The notes under the pieces: model-generated
What the model was told of the DNA's origin: nothing
Database searches by the model: none
The model's input: only the letters and a program-made list of their open reading frames with translations
DNA from: CBDHHC01 sp050633205
GTDB taxonomy: Bacteria > Pseudomonadota > Alphaproteobacteria > Rhizobiales > CBDHHC01
Assembly (NCBI GenBank): GCA_050633205.1
Contig: JBOEGA010000002.1
Location: 1 to 12,946 of the forward strand
Length of the DNA stretch: 12,946 bases
Reading direction: 5' to 3'
Shown: piece by piece, positions 1 through 7,746 of the stretch
Layout: each line of letters opens with the position of its first letter
Position numbering within the stretch: the stretch's first letter is position 1
Position numbers and translations under genes: made by a program

Positions 1-85
1 GAATAGACCAGCGAGACGCGGAACAAGTGCAATAAGCAATAGAAATATCTCTGTCTGGTGGAATAACACCGATAACATTACAATG

Positions 86-107
86 CCCTCTCCAATTTTG
101 TAGAGGG
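86..107 (+). promoter_or_regulatory. Hairpin enclosing the EVE-gene ribosome binding site
   Basis: CCCTCT (86-91) and AGAGGG (102-107) are exact reverse complements separated by 10 nt. AGAGGG is also the only good Shine-Dalgarno match for the GTG at 116, with 8 nt between them. The predicted stem would therefore pair the whole ribosome binding site. No T-run follows, so it does not look like a terminator. The pairing is seen directly; a role in translational control is inferred. It could simply be a chance 6-bp repeat. Confidence 0.4.
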
Positions 108-115
108 TTCTAACA

Positions 116-541
116 GTGAAATATTGGCTCCTTAAATCTGAACCGGATACTTGGTCTTGGCAACAGCAGCTCGCTCGTGGTGCTAAGGGCGAAATGTGGG
201 ATGGCGTTCGAAATTACCAAGCGGCTAAATTTTTGCGAGAAATGAAAAAAGGCGACCTTGGTTTTTTCTATCATTCCGGAAAGGAAAAAGCGATTGTAGG
301 GATTGTCGAAGTAATTAAAGAAAATTATCCCGATCCTACAGATGAAAAAAATAGATTTGTCGCAGTTACGGTTAAAGCCCTTGATAGCCTGAACAACCCA
401 GTTACTTTGGTAGAAATCAAGAAAGAAAATAAATTGGAAGGGATGCTGCTGATCAAACAAGGGCGTTTATCGGTGATGCCGGTAAGTGCCGCTCACTGGA
501 AAATTATTAATAAGATGGCGAAAAAAAACCACGCTGAATAA
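116..541 (+). CDS. EVE domain-containing protein (THYN1-like, PUA-like fold)
   Basis: Small soluble protein of 141 residues, about the usual length of a stand-alone bacterial EVE protein. The family hallmarks run in order: YWLLKSEPDTWSW at residues 3-15, WDGVRNYQA at about 28-36, a KKGDLGFFYHS strand-turn around 44-54, IVGIVEV and YPDPT in the middle, and RLSVMPVSAAHW near the C-terminus. EVE domains have a PUA/YTH-like fold and are thought to bind modified bases in nucleic acid; the ligand of this member is unknown. The start is GTG at 116, preceded by AGAGGG at 102-107; no ATG lies nearby upstream in frame. The gene stands alone on this strand and converges on the carboxylase gene. Its stop codon falls inside the loop of the terminator hairpin. 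Family assignment is firm; the cellular role is not. Confidence 0.93.
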   Translation: MKYWLLKSEPDTWSWQQQLARGAKGEMWDGVRNYQAAKFLREMKKGDLGFFYHSGKEKAIVGIVEVIKENYPDPTDEKNRFVAVTVKALDSLNNPVTLVEIKKENKLEGMLLIKQGRLSVMPVSAAHWKIINKMAKKNHAE

Positions 542-557
542 TTAGCGTGGTTTTTTT
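521..557. terminator. Bidirectional intrinsic terminator between the EVE and carboxylase genes
   Basis: A perfect 7-bp stem, CCACGCT (529-535) and AGCGTGG (544-550), encloses an 8-nt loop. It is followed on the + strand by seven T (551-557) and preceded by eight A (521-528). The A-run gives a U-tract to transcripts coming from the - strand, so the one hairpin can stop both convergent genes. The EVE stop codon (539-541) lies in the loop, and the carboxylase gene ends 20 nt beyond the stem. Confidence 0.9.
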
Positions 558-570
558 GATGGCAGCGCTG

Positions 571-3500
571 CTACTCTACAATACTAACAATAAACAACAG
601 ATCACCAGAGGATACTTGTTGGCCATTGGTCGCGTTTAAATGTTCAATGCGATAGCGTTTGTCTGAAGGATAGAGTTCAGCGTCTGAGCGATTATATTGG
701 CTCAATGAAATTTGACTAAACATTTTCATCGCTTCCATTAACGCCAACGTCTGATCGATATTAACGATATCGCCTTGTTTGACGAACTCAGGATCTGAGG
801 GCGAAGACGAGGTATAAAAAATTCCTGAAGATTGCGCGAACACTTTTAGCTCTTGACTATCATCGACGCGTATCGCATCAGTGTCGATGGCATTTGCGCC
901 ATCACTACTCGCAGCTTCTTCGATTTCTGCAATCAATTCATCCGCATCTAAAGTCGCCATGAATTTTGGTAGATATCCCGTATCGTATACACCGCCTCTA
1001 AAAGTTTCGTCTTTCAGGATTCGTTTTAATAAAGCAATATTTGTGGGAATACCTTCGATCACAACGCTATCCAAATAATCGTAGAGCTTATGAATAACAT
1101 CGTCTCTGGATGAGCCGCGACATATGATTTGGGCGATTAAGCTATCGTAAAAGGGTGAAATCTCTATGTCCGTCGCCGCGATAGAAATAATTTCCACATC
1201 GTCTCGTTCGGGCATTATGCAGTTTGAAATTTTTCCTGGATTTGGCGCTAACTGCATTATCCCGTCGCTATCGACGACGACTTTCTCTGCGGTAACACGT
1301 ACTTCAATAGCGTAGCCATTGTCAGCAGGTTCCATGTCTTCGATGCTGGCGCCGGAAGCAATATTATATTGTGCACTAACAATGTCGATGCCAGATGTCG
1401 CTTCAGTTACTGGATGCTCTACTTGCAGGCGTGTATTCATTTCCATGAAATACACCTCGTTAGCGTCAAGGTTGTAAATAAATTCAACCGTACCTGCACC
1501 TGTGTAGTCGACTTTGTCGGCGATCGCCAAGGTATCCTTTAAAACTTTTTGCTTGAGTTCTTCTGGCAACATTGTGGAGCCGGATTCTTCGACGACCTTT
1601 TGGTTATTTCGTTGTACCGAGCAATCGCGTAAACCTAAGACGCGAGCATTACCAAATTTGTCGCGCAATAGCTGTACTTCAATGTGACGCATCGAGGTTA
1701 CAAATTTTTCTAAATACAAATCACCATTGCCGAATGCGGATCGCGCTTCGGTACTGATCATCGTGTAGTACTTGTACATATCCTCTGGGGTTTGTACAAC
1801 TTGAATTCCTTTACCGCCACCACCGTGTACAGCTTTTAATAATACTGGGTAACCAATTTCTGCAGCGATATTTGATGCCTGTTCAGCGCTAATTAGAATG
1901 CCATGACTACCAGGAACGACGGGAACACCACATTCCTGTACGGTTTGAATTGCATTTGATTTATTACCCATCGTCATCATGCTGTAAGCACTTGGCCCAA
2001 CGAAATTTATGTGATGGTTTACGCAAAGGTTTGCGAATTGCGGACTTTCAGATAAAAACCCAATGCCGGGATGTAGGGCCGTGACTTGCTCATACTCCGC
2101 GACTTTTAAAATTGAATGTGCATTCAAATAACTTTCGTCGGAAGAGTTACCGCCAAGACACACTAAACGGTCATTTTCTTTTAACATTTTTGCCGGTACT
2201 GCAGACATATCTGGGTCAGAGGCAACGAGTACAACTTGTAAATTGTTGTCGTGAGCTTTTCTAATCAATTTAACCGCGGTACAACCCCGTGCATGCACTA
2301 ATACTTTTTCCAAAGGCTTCATTAAAGATTTTGGATCAACAGATAAGCTGACATCTTCTCCCAGCTCTCCGGGTAAGGCTTTACTGAAAGTGTTGTCGAT
2401 AATCTCTTCAACAGTGAGTTGCGGTAGTGGAATATTCTGATCAATCTCTCGCAGCTTATCGTCTAGCTCTGGAGCGAAGGGGTGTTTCACCAAGCCGGCC
2501 ATTGAATCGGGGTTGGTCGAAAGATAGTTAGATAAAGTTGAAGTTGAAGGTAGGTACGAAGGCACAATCATTTGTCCAGCAAAAGGCATATTACAGCCGG
2601 AAAAATAATACGTTTGAACCAATGGGTGAGTAACAAAGCTTGCTTGTGCTCCACCAGTACAATCGCCGTAGCCAAAAATCACAACGGGAACATCGTTATC
2701 TACGACAAATCGCGTTAAGCGATCATTTACGGCCGACATTGAAAATAACGCTGCAGCACCTTCTTTGGTTTGCATGCCACCTGAGCTAATAAAGCAGACA
2801 ATGGGTATTTGCTGTTTGGCGCATTCAACTAATAAATGACAAAACTTTTCGGCGCTGGCCATATCAAAGGCACCGGCTTGAAAAGCTACGTTAGAAACCG
2901 CAACACCAACGCGTTTTTTGGTTTTGCTGTCACCCATTTTATATTCAGCGAACCCGGTAACAAGTCCGCAAGGGCGCATTTTTTTCTCAATGGCGGTTTC
3001 AATTGCCTGGCGAAAACCTGGGAAATTAACCGGGTTGGAGCTCGCCTTATCTGCGTCTAACTCGACAAATTTTGAAAAGTAGTGATTGATAATATCGTCC
3101 GGCGACATCTTCACTTGTTTTTTAACTTCAGTTAGCAGCCGTTGAATCAGAAGATCTCGGTAACCCATGATTAGGCGATTCCAGAAATCTTTGCGACGAC
3201 CAATACGCGCTGGGTTTATAGCACCTTTAAAAGTACCGCCGCTTTCGCTGGCATAATATTCTGGCAATAAGCTTTCGAAGAAATACGTTAAAATTACAAA
3301 TAGACTGTCATTCATTTGTGGGAAGCCAATGCCTTTCCACTCTTCAACTTTAACCAGTAATTCGCCACGGTTTCTTTGCGAAGCTAGAAATTGTAACCAG
3401 CTTTCGAATTGCAGCTTGCTTTTGTCGGCTTCGTTTGAATTTGCTTTGCTGGTGTCATTAAATTTGATTGCCGTGATCAAAGAACTTTCAAGTAACTTTC

Positions 3501-5022
3501 CGACCGAGGCTTTTGATAAACCTTTTGTTTCCATCGCCTCTTTTGCAATCGATGGCAAGTTGGTAACGACGTTGTTATAAAGCGCATCAAAAATTAATAC
3601 GTTTTTACATTGCAAAATAAAATCTTCACGTAATTCTTTATGGAGTACGGTATCAAGTACCGTCATTTCACTGAGCGCCGGCCATACGGAGGTGGACGGA
3701 GTCTTCTCTTCATCCGCTAAAAGCTTAATGAGTTCATTAAAGTTATGTGGTGCGCNNATATCATCACGTTTACTGATGAAATTTTTCCATGCTTTTGCCA
3801 GCACATCGTCATAGATAATTTTGTCTGGGTTATCAATCCACGCGGTAAACAATTTCGCCTGTTCGAGCGTGAGGCGATCTTGTAAGTCACCTTTGGGTAG
3901 CGTTAATTTCGAAAGCCGGCCATATTCATTGGCTGAGATCGAGTGAATGCGACCGCGCAAACGTAAATAGCGCATGTAACGATAACAAAGTCCGAACACA
4001 CTTGGTTGATTAGTTGGGCTGCGGACCAAAGTAATAGGGGAATTTTTTTCTAGGGCTTGGTTATATTCGGTAGGGTGTAAATAGCGGTCGAGATTACGTT
4101 GATAGTGTTGAATTAAATCTGGCGTCTTATCAACAAACTCCAATGCTGCTGTCTCAATGGCTTCGATACTAGAGACAATCGCTTTTTGTAAATTGTGCTG
4201 ACGTTCGTCAATGTCGACAGGCGAGTAATCAATTACGCCATCGATACAGCCATTGGTAAGCAACTCTTCCGGAGCAACACCTACATTTTTTGCACATTCT
4301 TGCCAAGACAAATTCAATTTTCGAGAAATGCTTTGTAAACCTTGGGGTTGAATAGTATTGAAAATGCCGTCGCGCACCGACAATAAAATGTTCGCAGCGG
4401 CGAGAGGAATTGCACCGCCAGAATAACCGACACCCAAAACAATACCGACACTAGGCACATCAACGGCGGTACTTTCAGTAATCATTTGAGAGATGCTATG
4501 AGCTTGGTTGTTGCTATTGGCGAGTTCGCCGGCATCCGCTCCCGGGGTGTCGATAAGGTAAACAATGGGTAAGGATAAGTTGGCAAAGCGCCGAATGGTT
4601 TCGCTAGCGAGTAAATGGTGTTCGGGCATCCAAGAGCCATTCGCCGACGAGCGTTCTTGTGCAATGATGCCGATTCGACGATTGCCTGTTTTGAAAGGGA
4701 GTTCTATTTCAACGCTATAAAAAGAACCCTTTTCTTGAGTACTTATAATTTTGCCGTTGAGCCGAGAAATAATTTCTTTTGCGCCAGGACGTTTGCTGTG
4801 TTGTGCGGGTAAGACAACATCATTGATGTATTCGTCCACGCCCATCTTCTGTAATTGCCGCAATCGGGATTTGAGTTTTCGCTCTTCTACCAAACCATCC
4901 AAATGTTTTGCCGTCGCCAAATTACTATTGTCGCGAAAAAGAGAGAAATCAGATGCTAGGTATTCTGCTTGAATGAATAGGGAATCAACATTAACAGTAT
5001 CGATGGAAGTTTTTGCGGTCAT
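571..5022 (-). CDS. Single-chain biotin-dependent acyl-CoA carboxylase (AccA-like CT, AccD-like CT, biotin carboxylase, biotin carrier)
   Basis: A 1483-residue fusion expected to carboxylate biotin with ATP and bicarbonate, then transfer the carboxyl group to an acyl-CoA. Residues ~77-300 resemble AccA (IDTPGADAGE near 155, GYSGGA near 197). Residues ~300-670 are unassigned. Residues ~670-890 resemble AccD (SSGGMQTKEG near 745, GDCTGGAQASF near 785), but I see no AccD zinc finger. Residues ~901-1365 are an ATP-grasp biotin carboxylase: HPGIGFLSE, the glycine-rich loop HGGGGKG near 1066, QKVVEES, and EMNTR with Glu1194, Asn1196 and Arg1198 at the known catalytic positions. Residues ~1375-1483 are the biotin carrier, with EAMKM and the biotinylated lysine at 1433. 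The ATG at 5022 is preferred over a TTG at 5070 because GAAGAGAAG lies 7 nt upstream of it. Two undetermined bases give unknown residues 422-423, although the frame holds on both sides. The order CT-CT-BC-BCCP is reversed compared with eukaryotic ACC. The substrate cannot be read from the sequence; acetyl-CoA is the default guess. Confidence 0.9.
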   Translation of the reverse strand: MTAKTSIDTVNVDSLFIQAEYLASDFSLFRDNSNLATAKHLDGLVEERKLKSRLRQLQKMGVDEYINDVVLPAQHSKRPGAKEIISRLNGKIISTQEKGSFYSVEIELPFKTGNRRIGIIAQERSSANGSWMPEHHLLASETIRRFANLSLPIVYLIDTPGADAGELANSNNQAHSISQMITESTAVDVPSVGIVLGVGYSGGAIPLAAANILLSVRDGIFNTIQPQGLQSISRKLNLSWQECAKNVGVAPEELLTNGCIDGVIDYSPVDIDERQHNLQKAIVSSIEAIETAALEFVDKTPDLIQHYQRNLDRYLHPTEYNQALEKNSPITLVRSPTNQPSVFGLCYRYMRYLRLRGRIHSISANEYGRLSKLTLPKGDLQDRLTLEQAKLFTAWIDNPDKIIYDDVLAKAWKNFISKRDDXXAPHNFNELIKLLADEEKTPSTSVWPALSEMTVLDTVLHKELREDFILQCKNVLIFDALYNNVVTNLPSIAKEAMETKGLSKASVGKLLESSLITAIKFNDTSKANSNEADKSKLQFESWLQFLASQRNRGELLVKVEEWKGIGFPQMNDSLFVILTYFFESLLPEYYASESGGTFKGAINPARIGRRKDFWNRLIMGYRDLLIQRLLTEVKKQVKMSPDDIINHYFSKFVELDADKASSNPVNFPGFRQAIETAIEKKMRPCGLVTGFAEYKMGDSKTKKRVGVAVSNVAFQAGAFDMASAEKFCHLLVECAKQQIPIVCFISSGGMQTKEGAAALFSMSAVNDRLTRFVVDNDVPVVIFGYGDCTGGAQASFVTHPLVQTYYFSGCNMPFAGQMIVPSYLPSTSTLSNYLSTNPDSMAGLVKHPFAPELDDKLREIDQNIPLPQLTVEEIIDNTFSKALPGELGEDVSLSVDPKSLMKPLEKVLVHARGCTAVKLIRKAHDNNLQVVLVASDPDMSAVPAKMLKENDRLVCLGGNSSDESYLNAHSILKVAEYEQVTALHPGIGFLSESPQFANLCVNHHINFVGPSAYSMMTMGNKSNAIQTVQECGVPVVPGSHGILISAEQASNIAAEIGYPVLLKAVHGGGGKGIQVVQTPEDMYKYYTMISTEARSAFGNGDLYLEKFVTSMRHIEVQLLRDKFGNARVLGLRDCSVQRNNQKVVEESGSTMLPEELKQKVLKDTLAIADKVDYTGAGTVEFIYNLDANEVYFMEMNTRLQVEHPVTEATSGIDIVSAQYNIASGASIEDMEPADNGYAIEVRVTAEKVVVDSDGIMQLAPNPGKISNCIMPERDDVEIISIAATDIEISPFYDSLIAQIICRGSSRDDVIHKLYDYLDSVVIEGIPTNIALLKRILKDETFRGGVYDTGYLPKFMATLDADELIAEIEEAASSDGANAIDTDAIRVDDSQELKVFAQSSGIFYTSSSPSDPEFVKQGDIVNIDQTLALMEAMKMFSQISLSQYNRSDAELYPSDKRYRIEHLNATNGQQVSSGDLLFIVSIVE
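3756..3757. other. Two undetermined bases inside the carboxylase gene
   Basis: Two n symbols straddle a codon boundary on the - strand. The affected codons are ATN (Ile or Met) and NGC (Cys, Arg, Ser or Gly), residues 422-423 counted from the ATG at 5022. Reading frame and family-like sequence continue on both sides, so a frameshift is unlikely. They sit in the unassigned middle region, away from any catalytic motif. Confidence 0.95.
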
Positions 5023-5029
5023 AAATATA

Positions 5030-5038
5030 CTTCTCTTC
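5030..5038 (-). promoter_or_regulatory. Ribosome binding site deciding the carboxylase start
   Basis: Read on the - strand, GAAGAGAAG ends 7 nt before the ATG at 5022. The upstream in-frame TTG at 5070 has no comparable purine-rich site. This favours the 1483-residue form over a 1499-residue form. Confidence 0.6.
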
Positions 5039-5238
5039 AGTTCTAATTTAGCTATGGTTAGTCGATGCAAATGATGCGGCGGTCAAATTTGATTCGATAA
5101 ATCTGAAACAATTAACAAGTGCCGATGCCGAACGTTGACGTCTACCCTTGGAGGTCAGCCCCCAGTTTTAGCGGTTTCCAGGCACGATTTCCCAATTATC
5201 CCTATATTTAAGTGCTATGGTACTATTGTTCGCTGAAC

Positions 5239-5264
5239 GCATTGTTCCAAATATGGGACAATGC
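5239..5264. promoter_or_regulatory. 26-bp near-palindrome, candidate LysR-type operator
   Basis: The half-sites ATTGTTCC (5241-5248) and GGGACAAT (5255-5262) flank a 6-nt centre, and GC pairs extend each end by two bases. Eleven of the 13 opposing positions are complementary; the exceptions are 5246/5257 and 5250/5253. It lies 42 nt before the regulator's GTG and overlaps a weak -10 candidate. LysR-type regulators commonly bind interrupted dyads in the region between themselves and a divergent target and repress their own gene. That this regulator binds here is inferred from position. Confidence 0.55.
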
Positions 5265-5306
5265 CAATTCCCGTAATTTGATAGTTGTAGAGACCAGGAA
5301 TTAGAC

Positions 5307-6263
5307 GTGATTGATCTCAATGCCATGATGTTGTTTGCCAAAGTTGTGGATGCTCAAAGTTATTCACAAGCGGCTCGCGATGCAGGAATACCGAAATCAA
5401 CAATCAGCCGCAAAATCTCCCAAATGGAAGAAGAATTGGGCGTTAGATTGTTGCAGCGGAATACCCGACAATTGCGTCTAACCCAGGTGGGGCGCGAGGT
5501 TTACGATAATTGCGTGAACATCTTAAGGGAAGTTCACGCAGTTCATGCAACGATAGAAAATGCGCGTGATGAGGTATCTGGGAGTTTAAAAGTGGTACTC
5601 CCGATCTCTTTTAATCAAGAAGTCATGGCGTCTCTGTGTGCAGGTTTTCTTAAGCTTCATCCAAAAGTCGATTTAGAAGTTCAGTTTTCTGATGGTGAGA
5701 CGGATTTAATCGGCAGCGACAATGATATTGCTGTGGTATTTGGGCCTTTGGCAAATTCTGATTCTGTGGCGAGATTGTTGTTCGAACGAAAAAGAGTGCT
5801 GGTTGCCAGCCCGGGCTATGTTAAGCAGCATGGCCATCCCAATAGTGTGGAAGATTTGGTTGATCACCATGGCTTAATGCTGGGGAATTCGCGTTCCGCG
5901 CCCATTTGGCCCTTGGGTACACATCAAGAAAAGCGTCTCGCGCGGATTAAGCCCAAGGCCTGGGCGAATAGTTCGGCAACCATCAAGCAGATGGCGAAAG
6001 AAGGTTTGGGTATCGCGTTGATGTCGCAGACTCAATGCCAGCAGGAAATAGATAGTGGTGCTCTGATACGTATATTGCCGAATTTGAATATCGAACCCAT
6101 TAAGGCTTACGGGCTCTATGCTAGCCGCTTTCAGTTAGCGCCAAAGATTTCGCGTTTTTTAGATTACTTTGCTCAACACATCGACAAACAGGAAATGTCT
6201 TACCCCTTACGGCTATCTCCGGTTAAAGCGGTAGACTCGATTCATAAAAAATCCGAGCAATAA
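5307..6263 (+). CDS. LysR-family transcriptional regulator
   Basis: A 318-residue protein of normal LysR length. The N-terminal winged helix-turn-helix spans about residues 1-60: MLFAKVVDAQSYSQAARDAG, then the recognition-helix stretch PKSTISRKISQMEEELGVRL and the wing LLQRNTRQLRLTQVG. A linker helix runs to about 90, and an effector-binding domain fills about 90-300 (GSLKVVLPISF, DIAVVFGP, VASPGYV, KEGLGIALMSQ). The N-terminus is closest in style to the large DmlR/CrgA-like LysR group, whose effectors are varied, so no ligand can be named. The start is GTG at 5307, with AGGAA (5296-5300) 6 nt upstream. It is divergent from the carboxylase gene, which is therefore the most likely target besides its own promoter. 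The gene ends exactly at a terminator. Confidence 0.93.
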   Translation: MIDLNAMMLFAKVVDAQSYSQAARDAGIPKSTISRKISQMEEELGVRLLQRNTRQLRLTQVGREVYDNCVNILREVHAVHATIENARDEVSGSLKVVLPISFNQEVMASLCAGFLKLHPKVDLEVQFSDGETDLIGSDNDIAVVFGPLANSDSVARLLFERKRVLVASPGYVKQHGHPNSVEDLVDHHGLMLGNSRSAPIWPLGTHQEKRLARIKPKAWANSSATIKQMAKEGLGIALMSQTQCQQEIDSGALIRILPNLNIEPIKAYGLYASRFQLAPKISRFLDYFAQHIDKQEMSYPLRLSPVKAVDSIHKKSEQ

Positions 6264-6293
6264 AAAAGCCGGGAATCATCTCCCAGCTTTTTT
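6262..6293. terminator. Bidirectional intrinsic terminator between the regulator and M28 peptidase genes
   Basis: Stem arms GCCGGGA (6268-6274) and TCCCAGC (6281-6287) enclose a 6-nt loop, with one C/A mismatch at 6270/6285. Six T follow (6288-6293) and six A precede (6262-6267), so the structure serves both converging transcripts. The regulator's TAA at 6261-6263 overlaps the A-run. The peptidase gene ends 26 nt to the right of the T-run. Confidence 0.88.
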
Positions 6294-6319
6294 CGGTTCT
6301 TCCTATTCGCACTTATTTT

Positions 6320-7708
6320 TCACTCGTTCTGCTCGGTCCCTACTTCCCTAAAATCAATCTCGCTATTGGCCGCTAAAAAATAAACCGCAGCCCAAGCAGC
6401 GACGTTTTGTTTGAGTGCTTCCGGGTTTATTTTGTCTAGCGTGTCATTAGCGGTATGGTGGTAATCAAAATAATCACTGCCATCTTGGCGTAAACGAATC
6501 ACTGGAACACCGGCATTCATTAGCGGGCCGATATCGGGGCCGCCGCTGGTGGCTTCGCCAGTCACAGCAATGTCCATTGTCGACAATACAGGTTTAACGA
6601 TTTCGGCAAATTTCAAACTGTTGGTGTTAAATTCCCAAACTTCACCAGCTCCTAGGTCGGATTCTGAAGCAAGAATATGCTTGTTTAATTCCTGTTGATG
6701 AGCATCGCGATAAGCGTTACCTCCCCAGATGCCTGCTTCTTCATTCGCATACAAAACCACACGGAGGCTGCGCTTTGGGCGTGTCGGAAGCTCAGCAATC
6801 AATTGCGCCGCTGCGCTGATAATGGCGACGCCAGCGCCATCGTCAATTGCACCAGTACCCAAGTCCCAAGAATCCAAATGCGCACCAAGCAATAAAATTT
6901 CCTCAGGTTTTTCACTGCCAGTAAGTTCAGCAATCACATTAAACGATTGCCCACTTTGTCGCAGAGACGTACCAATATCTAAACTCAAGGTTACTTGGCC
7001 ATGGCGTGACAAAATTCTAGCCAACTGTTCTGCATCTGGAACGGATAATGCTGCCGCAGGCAGTGGATCATCCATCCGCGTTGTTGAGCCGGTATGCGGC
7101 AAGCGATTGTGATCGCTACCCACACTGCGAATTAATACCGCAGCTGCACCTTTTTCTTTTGCGACCACTGGCCCGTCGCGGCGAATTCCCACTGTTTGTC
7201 CGTAACCTCGGCCTTCTCTATGACGCTCCATAGCTTGATTAATAAAAACAAATTTTCCTTCGACATCGGCGTTATTGGCTTCCTTAAGTTCGGCCAAATT
7301 ATCAAACTCAATAACATCGGCAATTAGCTCACCGCCAGTTGAGCCGCTGTAACCTAGCGCGGTAATTTTTAATTCTTGTGGGTAAGGTGTAAGAACGTGC
7401 GCGACTTCTTTTTGTCTTTCCCAGATCGGAAAATTCACTGGTTCGAGCCAGACTTTATCGAAGCCTGAATTTTCAAGCATTTGTTTGGCCCAGGCGACTG
7501 CTCTCGCATCTGCAGAGGTGCCGGCTAACCTTGGCCCAATTTCTGTGGTTAGTGACTCAACAATTTCCCACGCGCGATTTGATTGTAAGGCGGTGTCGCG
7601 TAACAATTCTGCCGTTTCGATATCCGAATCTTTTTTGCTGCACGCCGTGAGAATGAAAAAAGATAAGATTCCGATTTGTAAAAATTGAAATAGTTTTTTG
7701 GATTTCAT
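6320..7708 (-). CDS. M28-family metallopeptidase lipoprotein, carboxypeptidase Q-like
   Basis: A 462-residue secreted zinc peptidase. Residues 1-22 are a lipoprotein signal peptide ending in LTAC, so Cys23 would be lipidated; Ser at +2 suggests the outer membrane. A PA-like insert occupies roughly residues 120-260. The di-zinc site is complete: His277 (GAHLDSWD), Asp289 (AIDDGAG, bridging), Glu323 (general base) and Glu324 (ANEEAG), Asp351 (SESDLG) and His418 (HHTANDT). Spacing and flanking residues resemble carboxypeptidase Q (PGCP, about 472 residues), which cleaves unsubstituted dipeptides. The ATG at 7708 has no strong Shine-Dalgarno, but it gives a full signal peptide. It lies 53 nt after dppF in the same direction, so it may be read through from the dpp operon or have its own promoter in that gap. 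Dipeptide or short-peptide hydrolysis feeding the neighbouring transporter is an inference. Confidence 0.9.
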   Translation of the reverse strand: MKSKKLFQFLQIGILSFFILTACSKKDSDIETAELLRDTALQSNRAWEIVESLTTEIGPRLAGTSADARAVAWAKQMLENSGFDKVWLEPVNFPIWERQKEVAHVLTPYPQELKITALGYSGSTGGELIADVIEFDNLAELKEANNADVEGKFVFINQAMERHREGRGYGQTVGIRRDGPVVAKEKGAAAVLIRSVGSDHNRLPHTGSTTRMDDPLPAAALSVPDAEQLARILSRHGQVTLSLDIGTSLRQSGQSFNVIAELTGSEKPEEILLLGAHLDSWDLGTGAIDDGAGVAIISAAAQLIAELPTRPKRSLRVVLYANEEAGIWGGNAYRDAHQQELNKHILASESDLGAGEVWEFNTNSLKFAEIVKPVLSTMDIAVTGEATSGGPDIGPLMNAGVPVIRLRQDGSDYFDYHHTANDTLDKINPEALKQNVAAWAAVYFLAANSEIDFREVGTEQNE

Positions 7709-7746
7709 TATTTGATCGCTATGAATGAATTAATGGAAGCTGCTTA

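Larger units (their letters stand above)
5023..5306. promoter_or_regulatory. Divergent intergenic region between the carboxylase gene and the LysR-type regulator gene
   Basis: This 284-nt stretch has no coding potential that I can support. It must hold the promoters of both divergent genes. The clearest element is the near-palindrome at 5239-5264. A weak + strand promoter candidate, TTGTTC (5226-5231), a 17-nt spacer and AAATAT (5249-5254), overlaps it; each box matches consensus at only 3 of 6 positions. For the carboxylase direction I found no convincing box pair. Confidence 0.5.

Noticed and set aside
3..35. Possible C-terminal tail of an upstream + strand gene (ends EQVQ, then TAA)
   Set aside because: Ten residues are too few to support a gene, and another frame stays open across the same bases to 103. 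I could not recognise either.
1..115. 6S RNA or another small RNA ahead of the EVE gene
   Set aside because: I looked because small RNAs can sit in such leaders, but no 6S-like long hairpin with a central bubble or conserved ends is visible.
110..460. 116-codon open frame on the - strand opposite the EVE gene
   Set aside because: It lies almost wholly antisense to a clear EVE protein, its product is rich in Phe and Ile with no family likeness, and no ribosome binding site was seen.
5023..5070. TTG start at 5070 giving a 1499-residue carboxylase
   Set aside because: No Shine-Dalgarno precedes it, whereas the ATG at 5022 has GAAGAGAAG at 7 nt; the extra 16 residues look like translated leader.
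6729..7112. 127-codon + strand open frame
   Set aside because: It is antisense to the catalytic part of the M28 peptidase, whose zinc ligands are all in place on the other strand.
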